Assembly (NCBI GenBank): GCA_016721725.1
Contig: JADKHN010000004.1
Span: 49,634-113,633 of the forward strand
Source: Chitinophagaceae bacterium
GTDB lineage: Bacteria; Bacteroidota; Bacteroidia; Chitinophagales; Chitinophagaceae
DNA length: 64,000 nt
Direction of reading: 5' to 3'
The notes beneath the pieces were generated by a model. That model was not told the origin of the DNA. It saw nothing but the letters and a program-made list of their open reading frames with translations, and did not search any database. A program made the translations under genes and the position numbers. Shown here one piece after another: positions 53,061 to 61,793 of this stretch; the stretch's first letter is position 1; each line of letters starts with the position of its first letter.

Positions 53061-53609
53061 ATGCGAGCTTTATTACTCTTGCTTGTTCTTTTTACATCAT
53101 TACTTGTCACAGCCCAGGATACTGTTAAAACAAAGCAATCTAGATTTGAAGAATTCAGCAGTGAAGACGGGGTTCTAAAAAAATATGAATCTCATAAGTT
53201 TGGTAAACTTAAAGGGTATATAATGACTAAAAGAACTGTAACAAATGTTGAAACAGAAAAATACTATAATGCAGTTGAAGTATCAGAGAAATTTAATTTG
53301 TGGACCGGAAAAGGCGGCGGCACAATACTATTTGATGAAGATGAAATTCCTTCTATAATCAAGACCTTAAAATACTTCTTAAATAACGTTATTAAGGATG
53401 ATTGTAAAGAAGAATGCCCTTCTTACATATATGAAACAAGAGGAGGTATTTATCTCTATTGCAATAAAACGATTGGAGCATATGCTAGTAGTTGGCATGT
53501 TTATGTAAGTAGAAGGTTATATCTAATTGCAGGATCAATCGATCTAGATACAAAAGATCTAGAAACATTTACTAATCTGCTCGAAACTTATAAAGGCATT
53601 TCGTTATAA
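53061..53609 (+). CDS. Exported orphan protein, unknown family
   Basis: 182 residues with a clear signal peptide (MRALLLLLVLFTSLLVTAQ). The mature protein has KLKGYIMTKRTVTNVETEKY, a C-x3-C pair (DDCKEECPSYIYETRGG) and YVSRRLYLIAGSIDLDTKDL. No known domain is identified. It is an intact frame within the AT-rich island and is followed within 3 bp by the attC-like spacer, as expected for a one-gene cassette. Confidence 0.6.
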   Translation: MRALLLLLVLFTSLLVTAQDTVKTKQSRFEEFSSEDGVLKKYESHKFGKLKGYIMTKRTVTNVETEKYYNAVEVSEKFNLWTGKGGGTILFDEDEIPSIIKTLKYFLNNVIKDDCKEECPSYIYETRGGIYLYCNKTIGAYASSWHVYVSRRLYLIAGSIDLDTKDLETFTNLLETYKGISL

Positions 53610-53611
53610 AA

Positions 53612-53808
53612 CGCCAGCTAACATCAGCATTTGGTGCAATTGGGGCTTGATATTGGTACTTCGGCTGTTGTTTACATCTGGTTTTTGGTTCGGGACATGA
53701 CCGTTACTATAACAACATTTTCGTAACTTCAAATAGCACATTCTACAGGCGACACCAGCCAGACGGACGTAATTCTAACCCCAACTGCGCAATTGCCCTC
53801 GTTAGTTG
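53612..53808 (+). repeat. attC-like inverted-repeat spacer
   Basis: The left end CGCCAGCTAACATCAGCATT, continuing TTGGTGCAATTGGGGC, and the right end CCCCAACTGCGCAATTGCCC, then TCGTTAGTTG, are imperfect inverted repeats about 35 bp long (CTAAC/GTTAG, GCAATTGGGG/CCCCAACTGC). The centre has GGTACTTCGGCTGTTG and GGTTTTTGGTTCGGGACATG. The next gene's ATG lies 5 bp after GTTAGTT. Length about 190 bp, terminal cores and position between one-gene units resemble long integron attC sites. No integrase is visible. Confidence 0.55.
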
Positions 53809-53812
53809 TCAG

Positions 53813-54414
53813 ATGTCATACACCGCAAATTTAGAAATAGACAATGAAGATTTTCTTACACTATCACTTAATGGTGTAGAATTTTATTGTCCATATTCAA
53901 AATCATCAAATTCGCAATACATCTTGGCATTTGATGACAGAGACGCAGTTTCAGGGAGAGGTGGACATAGAGAAAATGGGAAAGGATGCTATTTCCTAAT
54001 AAAAGACCATGCTATTATTGTTATTGGCCAAGTAGAAAGACCGAATGATGGAAAGTTGCAAACAATGGCAATTTCATTATCAATGATTGGCTATTTGAAA
54101 ATACTACCAAAAGCATTGCCTACGTATTTAAAGAAACAGGAGAGCAGATTATTCGAAAATTATTTAAGGCTAATCTTCTAACAAATGCCCTATCAGACTC
54201 TGGGCAATTTGCTGCATTTATAACATGTAACAGTAGTTTAGGTGACAACAATGTTATTATTCTTTACGATCTAATTACTGGCAAACAAGTTTGGAGAAAA
54301 TATTTTGGTTTTCAAAATCCTCTGCACATAACTCTTTCAGACAATGAAAAAATTGAGCTCAACTATAAAGATGATAAAAAAATCGTTTTAGATTGGAATT
54401 TTAAACAAGTATAG
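53813..54414 (+). CDS. Orphan protein, unknown family (frameshift near 54055)
   Basis: About 200 residues when repaired. The first frame (MSYTANLEIDNEDFLTLSLN, ENGKGCYFLIKDHAIIVIGQ) stops at 54181. A second frame continues from NDGK at about 54055, with one A restored in GGAAAGTTG, as VANNGNFIINDWLFENTTKS, then ANLLTNALSDSGQFAAFITC and HITLSDNEKIELNYKDDKKI to the stop at 54414. It looks like a single beta-rich protein with a WD/propeller-like repetitive flavour (IILYDLITGKQVWRKYFGF). No family is claimed. Cassette-like context. Confidence 0.55.
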
Positions 54415-54431
54415 CCATAAAAAAACGATCC

Positions 54432-54600
54432 CTAACAGGAGGGCAAGCCATGTCGGACGTTTAAACTTCAACTGATTGCATCGCAGTACTTTTGGTTCCG
54501 GGCCAAACGGAATTCTGTTGGACTTGAGCGCCGCCGTTTGGTCTCCGACCAACGGCGAAAACGCATAGAAAGTTTTGATTCTTTTTGCAACAATTCAAAA
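54432..54600 (+). repeat. Cassette-type spacer
   Basis: CCCTAACAGGAGGGCAAGCC at the left; TTTTGGTTCCGGGCCAAACG, then GGAATTCTGTTGG in the middle, related to 59340-59375; and at the right GTCTCCGACCAACGGCGAAA followed by ACGCATAGAAAGTTTTGATT, which matches the end of the spacer at 61700-61755. No coding frame. Confidence 0.5.
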
Positions 54601-54608
54601 GACCTTCA

Positions 54609-55121
54609 ATGAAAATCATATTCCCCTTGCAATCCTCACCCTACTCATCACCTCCTGCAATCAAAACCCCTCCAACTCCTCAAAGTGCCCAATGCCAAAC
54701 CAGATACCCTCGCCATAAAAAGCGACACATTACCAATCTTTAAAAGCCCCATCAACCTCGACAGCATTGAAGCCACCAATAATGCCAGCGTCATTGCATC
54801 GGTAAGCAGGTGACCCGGGCATCTATTTATGAAGACAGTACACGATCGACCTGACGGCCAATATACGGCTGGACCACCGGATCTTCGGGTATGCCAAGCC
54901 GGATACCAAGTCCGAAAGGCTCCTTTTATTCTCCGTTTTCACGAACGACGTGGAAAACAACCCCTTTGGCTGTAAACTCGGTTCCTATTACGATACCCGG
55001 GGTATGCAATCATTCAGGCTGAAATACCTATGGAGACCTTAGGATCGTTCATCAGGGCCCAGTCTATTGACAGCGCTAATAAGACCACCACCTCTATTTT
55101 GAAAAGAAATGGGTCTATTGA
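54609..55121 (+). pseudogene. Broken lipoprotein gene
   Basis: With about five small indels repaired it reads as a lipoprotein: a signal peptide starting at the ATG 54609 with lipobox LLITSC and then NQNPSNSSK, the segment SDTLPIFKSPINLDSIEATN, NIRLDHRIFGYAKPDTKSER, LLFSVFTNDVENNPFGCKLG and an end HLYFEKKWVY before TGA at 55121. The first break (missing C in CCCC) lies within the signal peptide. Family unknown. Whether sequencing error or genuine decay cannot be told from one sequence. Confidence 0.5.
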
Positions 55122-55175
55122 ATAGGGGAGTGAAGGGTATCGGGTTGGATGGGTTTGGCCCATGGCAGTATTGGC

Positions 55176-55275
55176 AATTCTTCTTCAAAGCCCGGGCAAA
55201 AATCCCAACACAGTTCCGTAACTTTAATTGGCGATTCGGTAAAGAATGGAAGGTGTGTATGAGTAAAGGCTGAGA
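55176..55275. repeat. Dispersed repeat, copy 1 (partner at 59178)
   Basis: AATTCTTCTTCAAAGCCCGG, then AATCCCAACACAGTTCCGTA, ATTCGGTAAAGAATGGAAGG and TGTGTATGAG align word for word with ATTCTTCAAAAATGG, AATCCCGCCACAGCTCCGTG, ATCCGGTAACGAACGGACGG and TGTGAATGAG at 59178-59275. About 75 percent identity by eye. Confidence 0.65.
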
Positions 55276-55359
55276 ATATCAGACTACCTGCATCATGCAT
55301 ATTAACTTTCCTGCGATCAATGCCAAACCTATTAACCAGTAGCGGTCACCACCCAAACA

Positions 55360-56499
55360 CCTACCAGCCAAAGAAGAAGATTCATTGAATTAGGTAACGA
55401 TGATGGCCGCGACCGCCGCCCAGTTATGGCTTTTTGGCAGCACGCCCAAGAAAAGACCGGGCGATAACCAACTGCTGATCGATTTCAATTTCGACGGGGT
55501 TGAACTGTCCCAAAGGAATATGCCGCCCTCCTGATGCAACTGGCGGATGAAGGGAAGATCCCACCGATAATTATTCCATAGGTGGGGTAGTGGAGCAACT
55601 GGAGCAGAAATTTGCTGCCCTCCTCGGTAAGGAATCCGCGGTATTCATGCCCACGGGCACCTATACCAACCATATCGCCGTGCGCAAGCTGGCCGACCAC
55701 AACCGCCGCGTCATCGTGCAGGAACAAAGCCATTTTTATAACGACAGCGGCGATTGTGCCGAGACCCTGAGCGGCCTCAACCTGATCCCCGCCGGGAACA
55801 AGGGGGTCGATTTTTCGGTCAGTGAAGTGACCGAGATCGTGAACCAGACCAGACCGGCCGCGTGAGACCCGGGTGGGCGTCATCGCGATCGAAACGCCCG
55901 TGCGGCGGAAACAGAGACCGCATGTTCACCTACGACCAAGATGAAAACCATCGCCGACTATGCCAGAGCCAACGGGATCAAACCCACCTCGACGGGCCCG
56001 GCTATTCGTACAGTCGGCCCATACGAGTACTCCCCGGCACAATACGGCGAACTCTTCGATACGGTCATACACTCCCTGTATAAATGCTTCAACGCAGCAT
56101 CACGGGGCTATTAGCCGGGCACGAAGGCTTTCACCGAATCCTTTACCACGAAAGAAGGATGTTCGGCGGCGGACTGCCCTGCCGCCCTTTGCCGCCATCG
56201 CGCTGCATTATGCCGATAGCTTCCCGTCAGACTATAAGAAGGCTGAGCCCATGCACAGCAGCTCTTTACGCTCCTCCGGAAAGAAGAACGCTTCATGATC
56301 ACCGAACTGGAAAACGGGACCCATTTAGTGAGACTGGACATTAGGAAAGGACCTTAACCGCTTCCGGGATGCGCTGGCCAAAAAGAATGTGCGGGTACAC
56401 GAACCCGTGGAGAACGGGATCTACCTGAAGATCAATCCGACGATCAACCGGATCCGGCGGAAGATGTAGCGCTTGTTCATCGATTCGCTGAAAGAGTAA
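55360..56499 (+). pseudogene. Threonine-aldolase-like (beta-eliminating lyase) PLP enzyme, heavily frameshifted
   Basis: Pieces in order across several frames: RRRFIELG followed by MMAATAAQLWLFGSTPKK (a twin-arginine-type signal if one base is changed), GDNQLLIDFNFDGVELSQ, VVEQLEQKFAALLGKESAVF, FMPTGTYTNHIAVRKLADHN, QSHFYNDSGDCAETLSGLNL, MKTIADYARANGIK, THLDGARLFVQSAHT, LYKCFNAASGA with the Schiff-base Lys, ERRMFGGGLP, and the end VENGIYLKINPTINRI...LFIDSLKE at TAA 56499. This is the aromatic-amino-acid beta-eliminating lyase/threonine aldolase fold. At least seven indels break it. The one long intact piece is 55590-55865. Confidence 0.7.
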
Positions 56500-56586
56500 G
56501 TTCGGTTGAAAGGACTTGACCAATTGTTGCCTTTGCCCGGGTCTTGCCCGTTGTTTCCGGATATTCCCTACTTTTGATAGTATCAA

Positions 56587-57510
56587 ATGACTATCAGGAA
56601 ACCGCCATATCAACTTACCCCGCAAATACTAAGGTTCATCAGTAGCATTTCCATTAAGCTCGGGGAGGTCAATGCCCATTACCTGAACAGGCCTTCACCC
56701 CAACTCCGGAAGAGGAACCGAATCAAAACCATCCACTCTTCCCTGCAAATTGAAGGGAATTCATTATCCGTTGATCAGATCACAGCCCTCGTGGAAAACA
56801 AAAGAGTGATCGGTCCGGAAAAAGATGTTCAGGAAGTGCTCAACGCGATCAGTGTCTATGATGCTCTGCATAGGTTCGATCCGAAAAAGGAGAGTTCCTT
56901 CCTGGAGGCTCACAAACAGTTGATGAATGGCCTGGTCGCAGGCCCGGGCAAATATCGAACTGCCGGGGTAGGTATCGTCAAGGGCAGACAGGTCAAACAC
57001 CTCGCTCCGCCCGCATCGAACGTGAATTACCTGATGAAGGACCTCTTCAGGTACCTGAAGAATAGTCAGGAAATTGCGTTGGTGAAGAGTTCCGTCTTTC
57101 ATTATGAACTGAGTTCATCCATCCTTTCCGACGGAAATGGCAGGATGGGACGATTATGGCAAACCCTGATCCTGATGGATGAATTCCCGGTCTTCGGGTT
57201 TTGCCCTTTGAAACCCTGATCAGTAAAAAGCAGAAGGAATATTATGCGGTCTTATCTCAATGCGACCGGGCAGGAAATTCCACGGCCTTTATCGAGTTCA
57301 TGTTAGGATCATGGATGAATCGTTAGGGCAGTTATTGCAATTCAACAGGCCGGAGAATGACCGCCATTGACCGGATCGAATATTATTTAACGGGTGGGGC
57401 CAAAGAACTTCTATAAGGACTATATGAATGTATTTAAGGGACGTTTCATCGGCCACCGCGAGCGGGGATCTGCATCAGGCAACAAAACTGAAAAAATAAG
57501 TCCCCAGGAA
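56587..57510 (+). pseudogene. Fic family protein, frameshifted
   Basis: The frame 56587-57219 gives 210 residues: RKRNRIKTIHSSLQIEGNSL (inhibitory-type S/T-x-x-x-E-G-N at 50-63), VQEVLNAISVYDALHRFDPK, LMNGLVAGPGKYRTAGVGIV and SDGNGRMGRLWQTLILMDEF. The catalytic HPF of HPFxDGNGR is missing because a short stretch (GAGTTCATCCATCCTTTC at about 57112-57129), which does encode EFIHPF in another frame, is out of register. After 57200 the frame shifts again and continues ETLISKKQKEYYAVLSQCDR and GNSTAFIEFMLGSW, then further broken C-terminal sequence. Fic proteins AMPylate targets; this copy is inactive as read. Confidence 0.75.
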
Positions 57511-57539
57511 ATAAAGAACGCGATAGGTACAGGATCACT

Positions 57540-57688
57540 TAATGCCGCATATGAACGTCTCCCTACCTTGCCTCCCGGGGCGTTCGTCATGCGAAGATGT
57601 GTAAATCGAGAGGTTGGGGCAAACAACAGCGACAAAAGGGAATTTAATACATTTGGTTTCTGAAGAACGGAAAATCTGCACGACAGAC
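57540..57688 (+). repeat. Spacer sharing a word with 62354
   Basis: GGGGCGTTCGTCATGCGAAGATGTGTAAAT at 57577-57606 (read in two parts, GGGGCGTTCGTCATGCG and AAGATGTGTAAAT) is nearly repeated at 62353-62382 (GGAGCGTTCGTGATGCG, AAGGTATTGTAAAT). No gene is evident between the Fic remnant and the DUF1801 gene. Confidence 0.45.
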
Positions 57689-58081
57689 ATGCATACCGAC
57701 ATCATGACCTATAACAGCAAACAAGCGGCAGCCGACCAGGCGATCTGCGACCTGCTGGCCCAAACCATCGACAAAGGCCTGGCCAAAGCCGAGAGTAAGA
57801 TCTGGCATGCCCACCCCGTCTGGTTCCTGGACGGGAATCCCATTGTGGGTTACAGCAAACAGAAAGCGGGCTGGCGGTTGATGTTCTGGAGCGGGGCAGA
57901 CTTTGAAGAAGAAGCGCTGAACATACGGGGCGTTAAATTCAAGGACGCTTCGGTGTTTTACACAACGGTTGAGCAGGTCAACTTGAAAGACCTTAAACGA
58001 TGGTTGAAGAAGTCAAAAGAGATCCAGTGGGATTACCAGAATATCGTGAAAAGAAAAGGCCGGCTGGAAAGGCTGAAATAA
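57689..58081 (+). CDS. DUF1801 domain protein
   Basis: 130 residues from the ATG at 57689, or 125 from 57704. The frame is intact. AESKIWHAHPVWFLDGNPIV at about 39-58, GYSKQKAGWRLMFWSGADFE and VNLKDLKRWLKKSKEIQWDY match the DUF1801 (YdhG/YjbR-like) family. These are small cytosolic proteins of unknown biochemical function. Codon use is like the core genome rather than the AT-rich island. Confidence 0.8.
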   Translation: MHTDIMTYNSKQAAADQAICDLLAQTIDKGLAKAESKIWHAHPVWFLDGNPIVGYSKQKAGWRLMFWSGADFEEEALNIRGVKFKDASVFYTTVEQVNLKDLKRWLKKSKEIQWDYQNIVKRKGRLERLK

Positions 58082-58100
58082 GCGTTAAAAATAAATCAAT

Positions 58101-58187
58101 GTGAAGAAGACGGTAACCATCCTGTTGTTCATCGTCGGGTCCTTTTCCGGTTATGCCGTGAAGACGCTCGTACAACTCAAACAATAA
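58101..58187 (+). CDS. Possible 28-residue membrane microprotein
   Basis: GTG at 58101 opens MKKTVTILLFIVGSFSGYAV and then KTLVQLKQ, ending TAA at 58187, 10 bp before the VOC gene. A basic start followed by one hydrophobic helix is credible for a small membrane protein or for a leader peptide. It could also be chance or the remnant of a larger gene. Low confidence. Confidence 0.3.
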   Translation: MKKTVTILLFIVGSFSGYAVKTLVQLKQ

Positions 58188-58197
58188 ACAGTCAAAC

Positions 58198-58575
58198 ATG
58201 AAAAAAGTTACCGGCATCGGCGGCGTTTTTTTCAAAGCCAAAGACCCGAAAAAACTGACGGAATGGTACCGGGATAATCTCGGGTTGACGACCAACCCTT
58301 ACGGGGCGACCTTTGAATGGTATGAAGCCGCAGACAGTACGAAGAAAGCGCAAACCCAGTGGACGCCCTTCTCCGAGACAACGAAGTATTTCGAACCCTC
58401 CGGCAAGGATTTTATGATCAATTACCGGGTGGCGGACCTTACTGCGTTGGTGGAGGAACTGAAGAAGAACGGGGTGACCATTGTAGACAAGATCGAGACC
58501 TACGACTATGGAAAGTTCATCCATATCCTCGATGCGGAAGGAAATAAGATCCAGCTATGGGAACCCATTGATTGA
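58198..58575 (+). CDS. VOC family (glyoxalase/bleomycin-resistance fold) protein
   Basis: 125 residues, intact. ITGIGGVFFKAKDPKKLTEWYRDNLGL-type N-terminus (visible as VTGIGGVFFKAKDPKKLTEW), FEWYEAADSTKKAQTQWTPF and the C-terminal FIHILDAEGNKIQLWEP with the metal-type Glu. A single VOC domain; the metal ligands and substrate cannot be deduced. Follows the DUF1801 gene on the same strand and may be cotranscribed. Confidence 0.85.
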   Translation: MKKVTGIGGVFFKAKDPKKLTEWYRDNLGLTTNPYGATFEWYEAADSTKKAQTQWTPFSETTKYFEPSGKDFMINYRVADLTALVEELKKNGVTIVDKIETYDYGKFIHILDAEGNKIQLWEPID

Positions 58576-59176
58576 CCTGGGAACAAGGAATGTGAAAGCT
58601 GCGGGTGATGCTTTGATTTGGTTCCGCCTTGGTTGGTGTCCTCACCAACCGGAATTTAGACCATTTAACACTCCAATACCCAATACTCAATGTTCAATAC
58701 TCCAAAGGGAGAGCTTAATGACGTGAGTTAGTTGAATATGGATGCAATGAACAAGGAACAAGGATGTGAAAGCTGCGGGGTGATGCTTTGATTTTGTTCA
58801 ATACACCACGCGGCGGTGGAGAAAATTGAATCACAAAACCCGGCCTGTCGGCAGACAGTGCACAACACTTAATAAGACAAAGGGCACAAAGAAAGCCCTT
58901 GACTGCAATACACCATACGGCGGCGGAAATAGTTTCTTTGTGCTCTTCATGAACAAACATGTGTCCCTGCCTACCGGCAGGCAGGTTTGTGGTAAAATTA
59001 AGCCAGAGAGCACCAAAAGGGTAAAACAGAGGGCACAATGGAGATATGTAAACCGCTGGCCTCCTAATGCCGCTGGTGATACTTCGTCATTGCTCAGTAC
59101 ACCACGCGGCGGCGGATCCTTAACCTCTAATGCCGCTGGTGATACTTCGTCATTGCTCAATGCACCACGCGGCGGC
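58571..59176 (+). repeat. Composite repeat region, copy 1 (partner at 62443)
   Basis: Contains in order: hairpin GGTTGGTGTCCTCACCAACC (58631-58650); GAACAAGGAACAAGGATGTG and GATGCTTTGATTTTGTTCA (58750-58800); partial palindromes ACACCACGCGGCGG (58803-58816) and near 58910; CCTGCCTACCGGCAGGCAGG (58966-58985); and two full inverted-orientation copies of the GCCGCC-type palindrome at 59067-59113 and 59130-59176. The open frames that can be drawn here on either strand are made of repeat sequence and are not genes. Confidence 0.8.
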
Positions 59177-59177
59177 G

Positions 59178-59275
59178 ATAATTCTTCAAAAATGGTAAAA
59201 ATCCCGCCACAGCTCCGTGACTTCAAATGACTGATCCGGTAACGAACGGACGGTGTGAATGAGCAGGCCGGGAAT
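59178..59275. repeat. Dispersed repeat, copy 2 (partner at 55176)
   Basis: AATCCCGCCACAGCTCCGTG, ATCCGGTAACGAACGGACGG and TGTGAATGAGCAGG correspond to the words at 55201-55265. It directly follows the second palindrome copy. Confidence 0.65.
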
Positions 59276-59289
59276 GCCAAATTCCCTGC

Positions 59290-59589
59290 CCATAAGAGCA
59301 TTAATATTTGACGTTAGAAGCAACTATCGGCGGTCATCTCAGGCTTTGGTTTCGGCGGACGGAATTCTATTGGTCAGTAGTTCTTAACTTCGGTTTAAAG
59401 TTATAAATTTAGCTTTCATCTCCGGGCCGGAGCACAGTTGGTCAATTCCACACCTGCAGCAAAGCCCTGCCGTTATCGTCATGCACTTACCTCGCAGCAT
59501 CGGAATTTTCAACAGACTGTGAAAATTAATTTTGGCAATAATAAAACAGGGTCAATTTTAAGCGAATAAACAAGACTTATTGTAAAATT
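59290..59589 (+). other. Non-coding spacer with cassette-like words
   Basis: GACGTTAGAAGCAACTATCG at the left and GGTTTCGGCGGACGGAATTC (about 59348-59367), akin to GGTTCCGGGCCAAACGGAATTC at 54492-54513. No gene is seen. It precedes the broken methyltransferase. Confidence 0.4.
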
Positions 59590-60573
59590 AAAAATCAACC
59601 CTCTGCACCTGTTCATTGCATTATGTGATTCTTGGCAGGATGATGAATTCACAAGTTGTCTCAGCCCTGATTAAAACCAATATTTTGAATCACTGGCATC
59701 TGAACCCCGGTCAACGGATGAAAACTTACCGGGACATGCCATGTTAATCAAAATGTTTTGTCAAGAACTTTGCGATATGCCGCTTTCATCAGCTTGATAA
59801 ATTATTGGGAAGGCAAATACTCCCTGACGGATGTAGGGCGTTAACTTTCTGAAAAATGTTCCCGGAAGTTTATATGGATCGGCAAGTTTCACTTAAGTGC
59901 TCCCCATGGAGAGATAGCTGGAATAACTTTTACTCATTGCAGAATCAGGGCTGCCTGCATTCGATCATGTTATGGGTAAACCTTTTTTGAATTCCTCAAC
60001 ACAAATGAGAATACGGCAAACCATTCAATAATTATATGACCAAGCAGTGACCACCATGACAGCTCCAGTTTGGCAGGTAGAGATCACGTATGACTTCAGT
60101 GTTTTCAAACCATTTGCGATGTGGGTGGAGGGACAGGGAATATTATTAAACCCAATACTTGGCACCTCATGGGGATACTTTTTGATATGGAGAGTGCTGG
60201 CGACCAACATGTATTAAGCGATTTTGTGCAGCGTGTTCAATTTGTTTCAGGGGTTTTCAGAAGCTATTCCGGCAGCCGATTGCTGATATTGAAAACAGTT
60301 ATTCTTGACTGGAATGATGAAAACGCTCAGAAAATACTTTCAAACTGCCGCAATGCTCTCCTTTTTCAGGTGGTAAAATAATTCTTGTTGAACAGGTAGT
60401 TGAGGGCCATTTGCATTAATGTCGCTTGTTTTACGATCTGCACGTACAGGTAATGCTGGGAGGAAGTGAAAGGACAGGGAGAATTCAAGAAATTGTTTGA
60501 ATCATCCGGGCTGAAATTGAATCGCATTATTCCGACAAAATCACCAATGAAAATAATTGAAGCTTCTTGTTAA
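59590..60573 (+). pseudogene. O-methyltransferase (Methyltransf_2 type), degraded
   Basis: Pieces across shifting frames give a dimerisation domain (MMNSQVVSALIKTNILNH, SLASEPRSTDE, RYAAFISLINYWEGKYSLTD, LKNVPGSLYGSASF), FFEFLNTNENTANHFNNYMT, then the SAM-binding part (DFSVFKT, DVGGG-like GGGQGILLN, ESAGDQHVLSDFVQRVQFVS), LKTVILDWNDENAQKILSNC with RNALL, GGKIILVEQVVEG and the end SGLKLNRIIPTKSPMKIIEA, SC, TAA at 60573. This order is that of acetylserotonin/hydroxyneurosporene-type O-methyltransferases. At least eight indels; the longest intact stretch is 60180-60381. Confidence 0.65.
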
Positions 60574-60599
60574 CGAATTTATAAGAACGAATGACACGA

Positions 60600-60700
60600 A
60601 CGCATAACAAAAGGGATGCCCGCAAGGCGAGCGGACACAGCATTAATTCCCAGCCCTGCGGCAAGCCTCGAACGTCGTGGCGGTCAGGCCATGATGACTA
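60600..60700 (+). repeat. Cassette-type spacer
   Basis: CGCATAACAAAAGGGATGCC, CGCAAGGCGAGCGGACAC and CCCTGCGGCAAGCCTCGAAC, then GTCGTGGCGGTCAGGCC. The left part GCATAAC and right GTCGTGGC are loosely complementary and resemble terminal parts of the other spacers. Weak evidence. Confidence 0.4.
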
Positions 60701-60731
60701 GAACAACGAACTACACAAAGACAAAACTAAT

Positions 60732-61497
60732 ATGTCAATAACAAACGAAACTGAATTATTTGAATGAAAGCAAATGAAGCTGTTGCTTGCACATTAAAAG
60801 AAATGCGAAACTATGCTCAACCCGGAATGACAACGAAACAATTGGACGGCTCTATGGAGCTAAAATTCTTTCCGGATTTTGGAGCAAAATCAACACCACA
60901 CTAACCTATGGTTTTCGGGTTGGACTTATATTAGCTTAAACAATGAATTTTGTGATGGTATTCCCTCTGAAAGTAAAATACTGAAAGAAGGCGGTTGGTT
61001 AATATTGATGTTTTCAGCCGAACTTGAGGAGCTTGCAAAGGTCAATGGCAGAGCTCATTTGTACTTGGTGAGGATATTAATCAGCAGCAAAAACTTGTCG
61101 ACAACTTCAAAACAGATTTTGCATAAGGCAATCTATAGTATAAAGGCGGAGTTCGTATTTCAGACATAGGACATCTAGAGTGAAACTGAGGCTAAGAAAC
61201 GAGGTTACAATGTAATTAAAAACTTAACTGGACATGGAAATGAAGCAGAAGCCTTCACGAAGAGCCAAGTAACATAGTGAATTACAGAGACCGTTTTAAT
61301 CTGACACGATTTAGAAAGAACTCTGTCGTTGCCGTTGGAAACATTTATTACAACAGTTTCAACGTTTGCTGAAACGCCAACGACGGTTGGACTGTGGTTT
61401 GAAACAAAGGCGGTTGGCGGCGCAACATGAACACACTATTGTTGTTACAGACGGAAAGCCAATTGTACTCTGAGATGAATGAGAAATCTGGAACTGA
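60732..61497 (+). pseudogene. Type I methionine aminopeptidase, degraded
   Basis: From ATG 60732 (MSITNETELF) through shifting frames: MKANEAVACTLKEMRNYAQP, GMTTKQLDG, LTYGFPGWTYISLNNE (partly), FCDGIPSESKILKEGD, GGVRISDIGHL, ETEAKKRGYNVIKNLTGHGN, EPSNIVNYRDRFNLTRFRKN, SVVAVETFITTVSTFAETPN, DGWTVV, HEHTIVVTDGKPIVL and EMNEIWN, TGA at 61497. These are the metal-site and S1 segments of bacterial MetAP I (GHGxG, ETF, EHT). The segment normally carrying WxADxGxSF and its Asp ligand is scrambled around 61010-61080. Presumably a second map gene, since MetAP is essential. Confidence 0.75.
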
Positions 61498-61509
61498 CAT
61501 GCAGGATAA

Positions 61510-61760
61510 AAGTCCAAACCGCTGACATGAACTGGTGTTTGGCAAAATGGGGGCCTGACAATCGTAACTTCAATATTTTATCGTTGTCATCATTGTTCCG
61601 GTCTGGAAAAACCAAATGCACCACCGCAGGTATTCCCCGATCATCCGAAGCAGCGGTCACTATACGTAAGTGCGGCCATCACAAGCGAAGTACCGGACAG
61701 GCGGGTCTCGACCAATGACGAAACCCCATAGAAAAGTATTGATTTTTTGGCTGCTGCTAT
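61510..61760 (+). repeat. Cassette-type spacer
   Basis: CCGCTGACATGAACTGGTGT, then TTGGCAAAATGGGGGC at the left is similar to CCAGCTAACATCAGCATTTG, GTGCAATTGGGGC at 53616. The right end GTCTCGACCAATGACGAAAC, CCCATAGAAAAGTATTGATT matches the right end of the spacer at 54545-54590. It lies between the map remnant and the next broken gene. Confidence 0.5.
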
Positions 61761-61793
61761 TAACCCAACTGACTTGGTAAAATATTATAAAAC

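Noticed and set aside
58826..59301. Open frames on both strands (134 and 156 codons) between 58.8 and 59.3 kb
   Set aside because: They translate the dispersed palindromes and tandem words; the same peptide fragments recur wherever the repeats occur, so they are not genes.
60879..61169. Stand-alone 96-residue protein at 60879
   Set aside because: Its middle and end are fragments of the methionine aminopeptidase sequence, so it belongs to the pseudogene 60732-61497.
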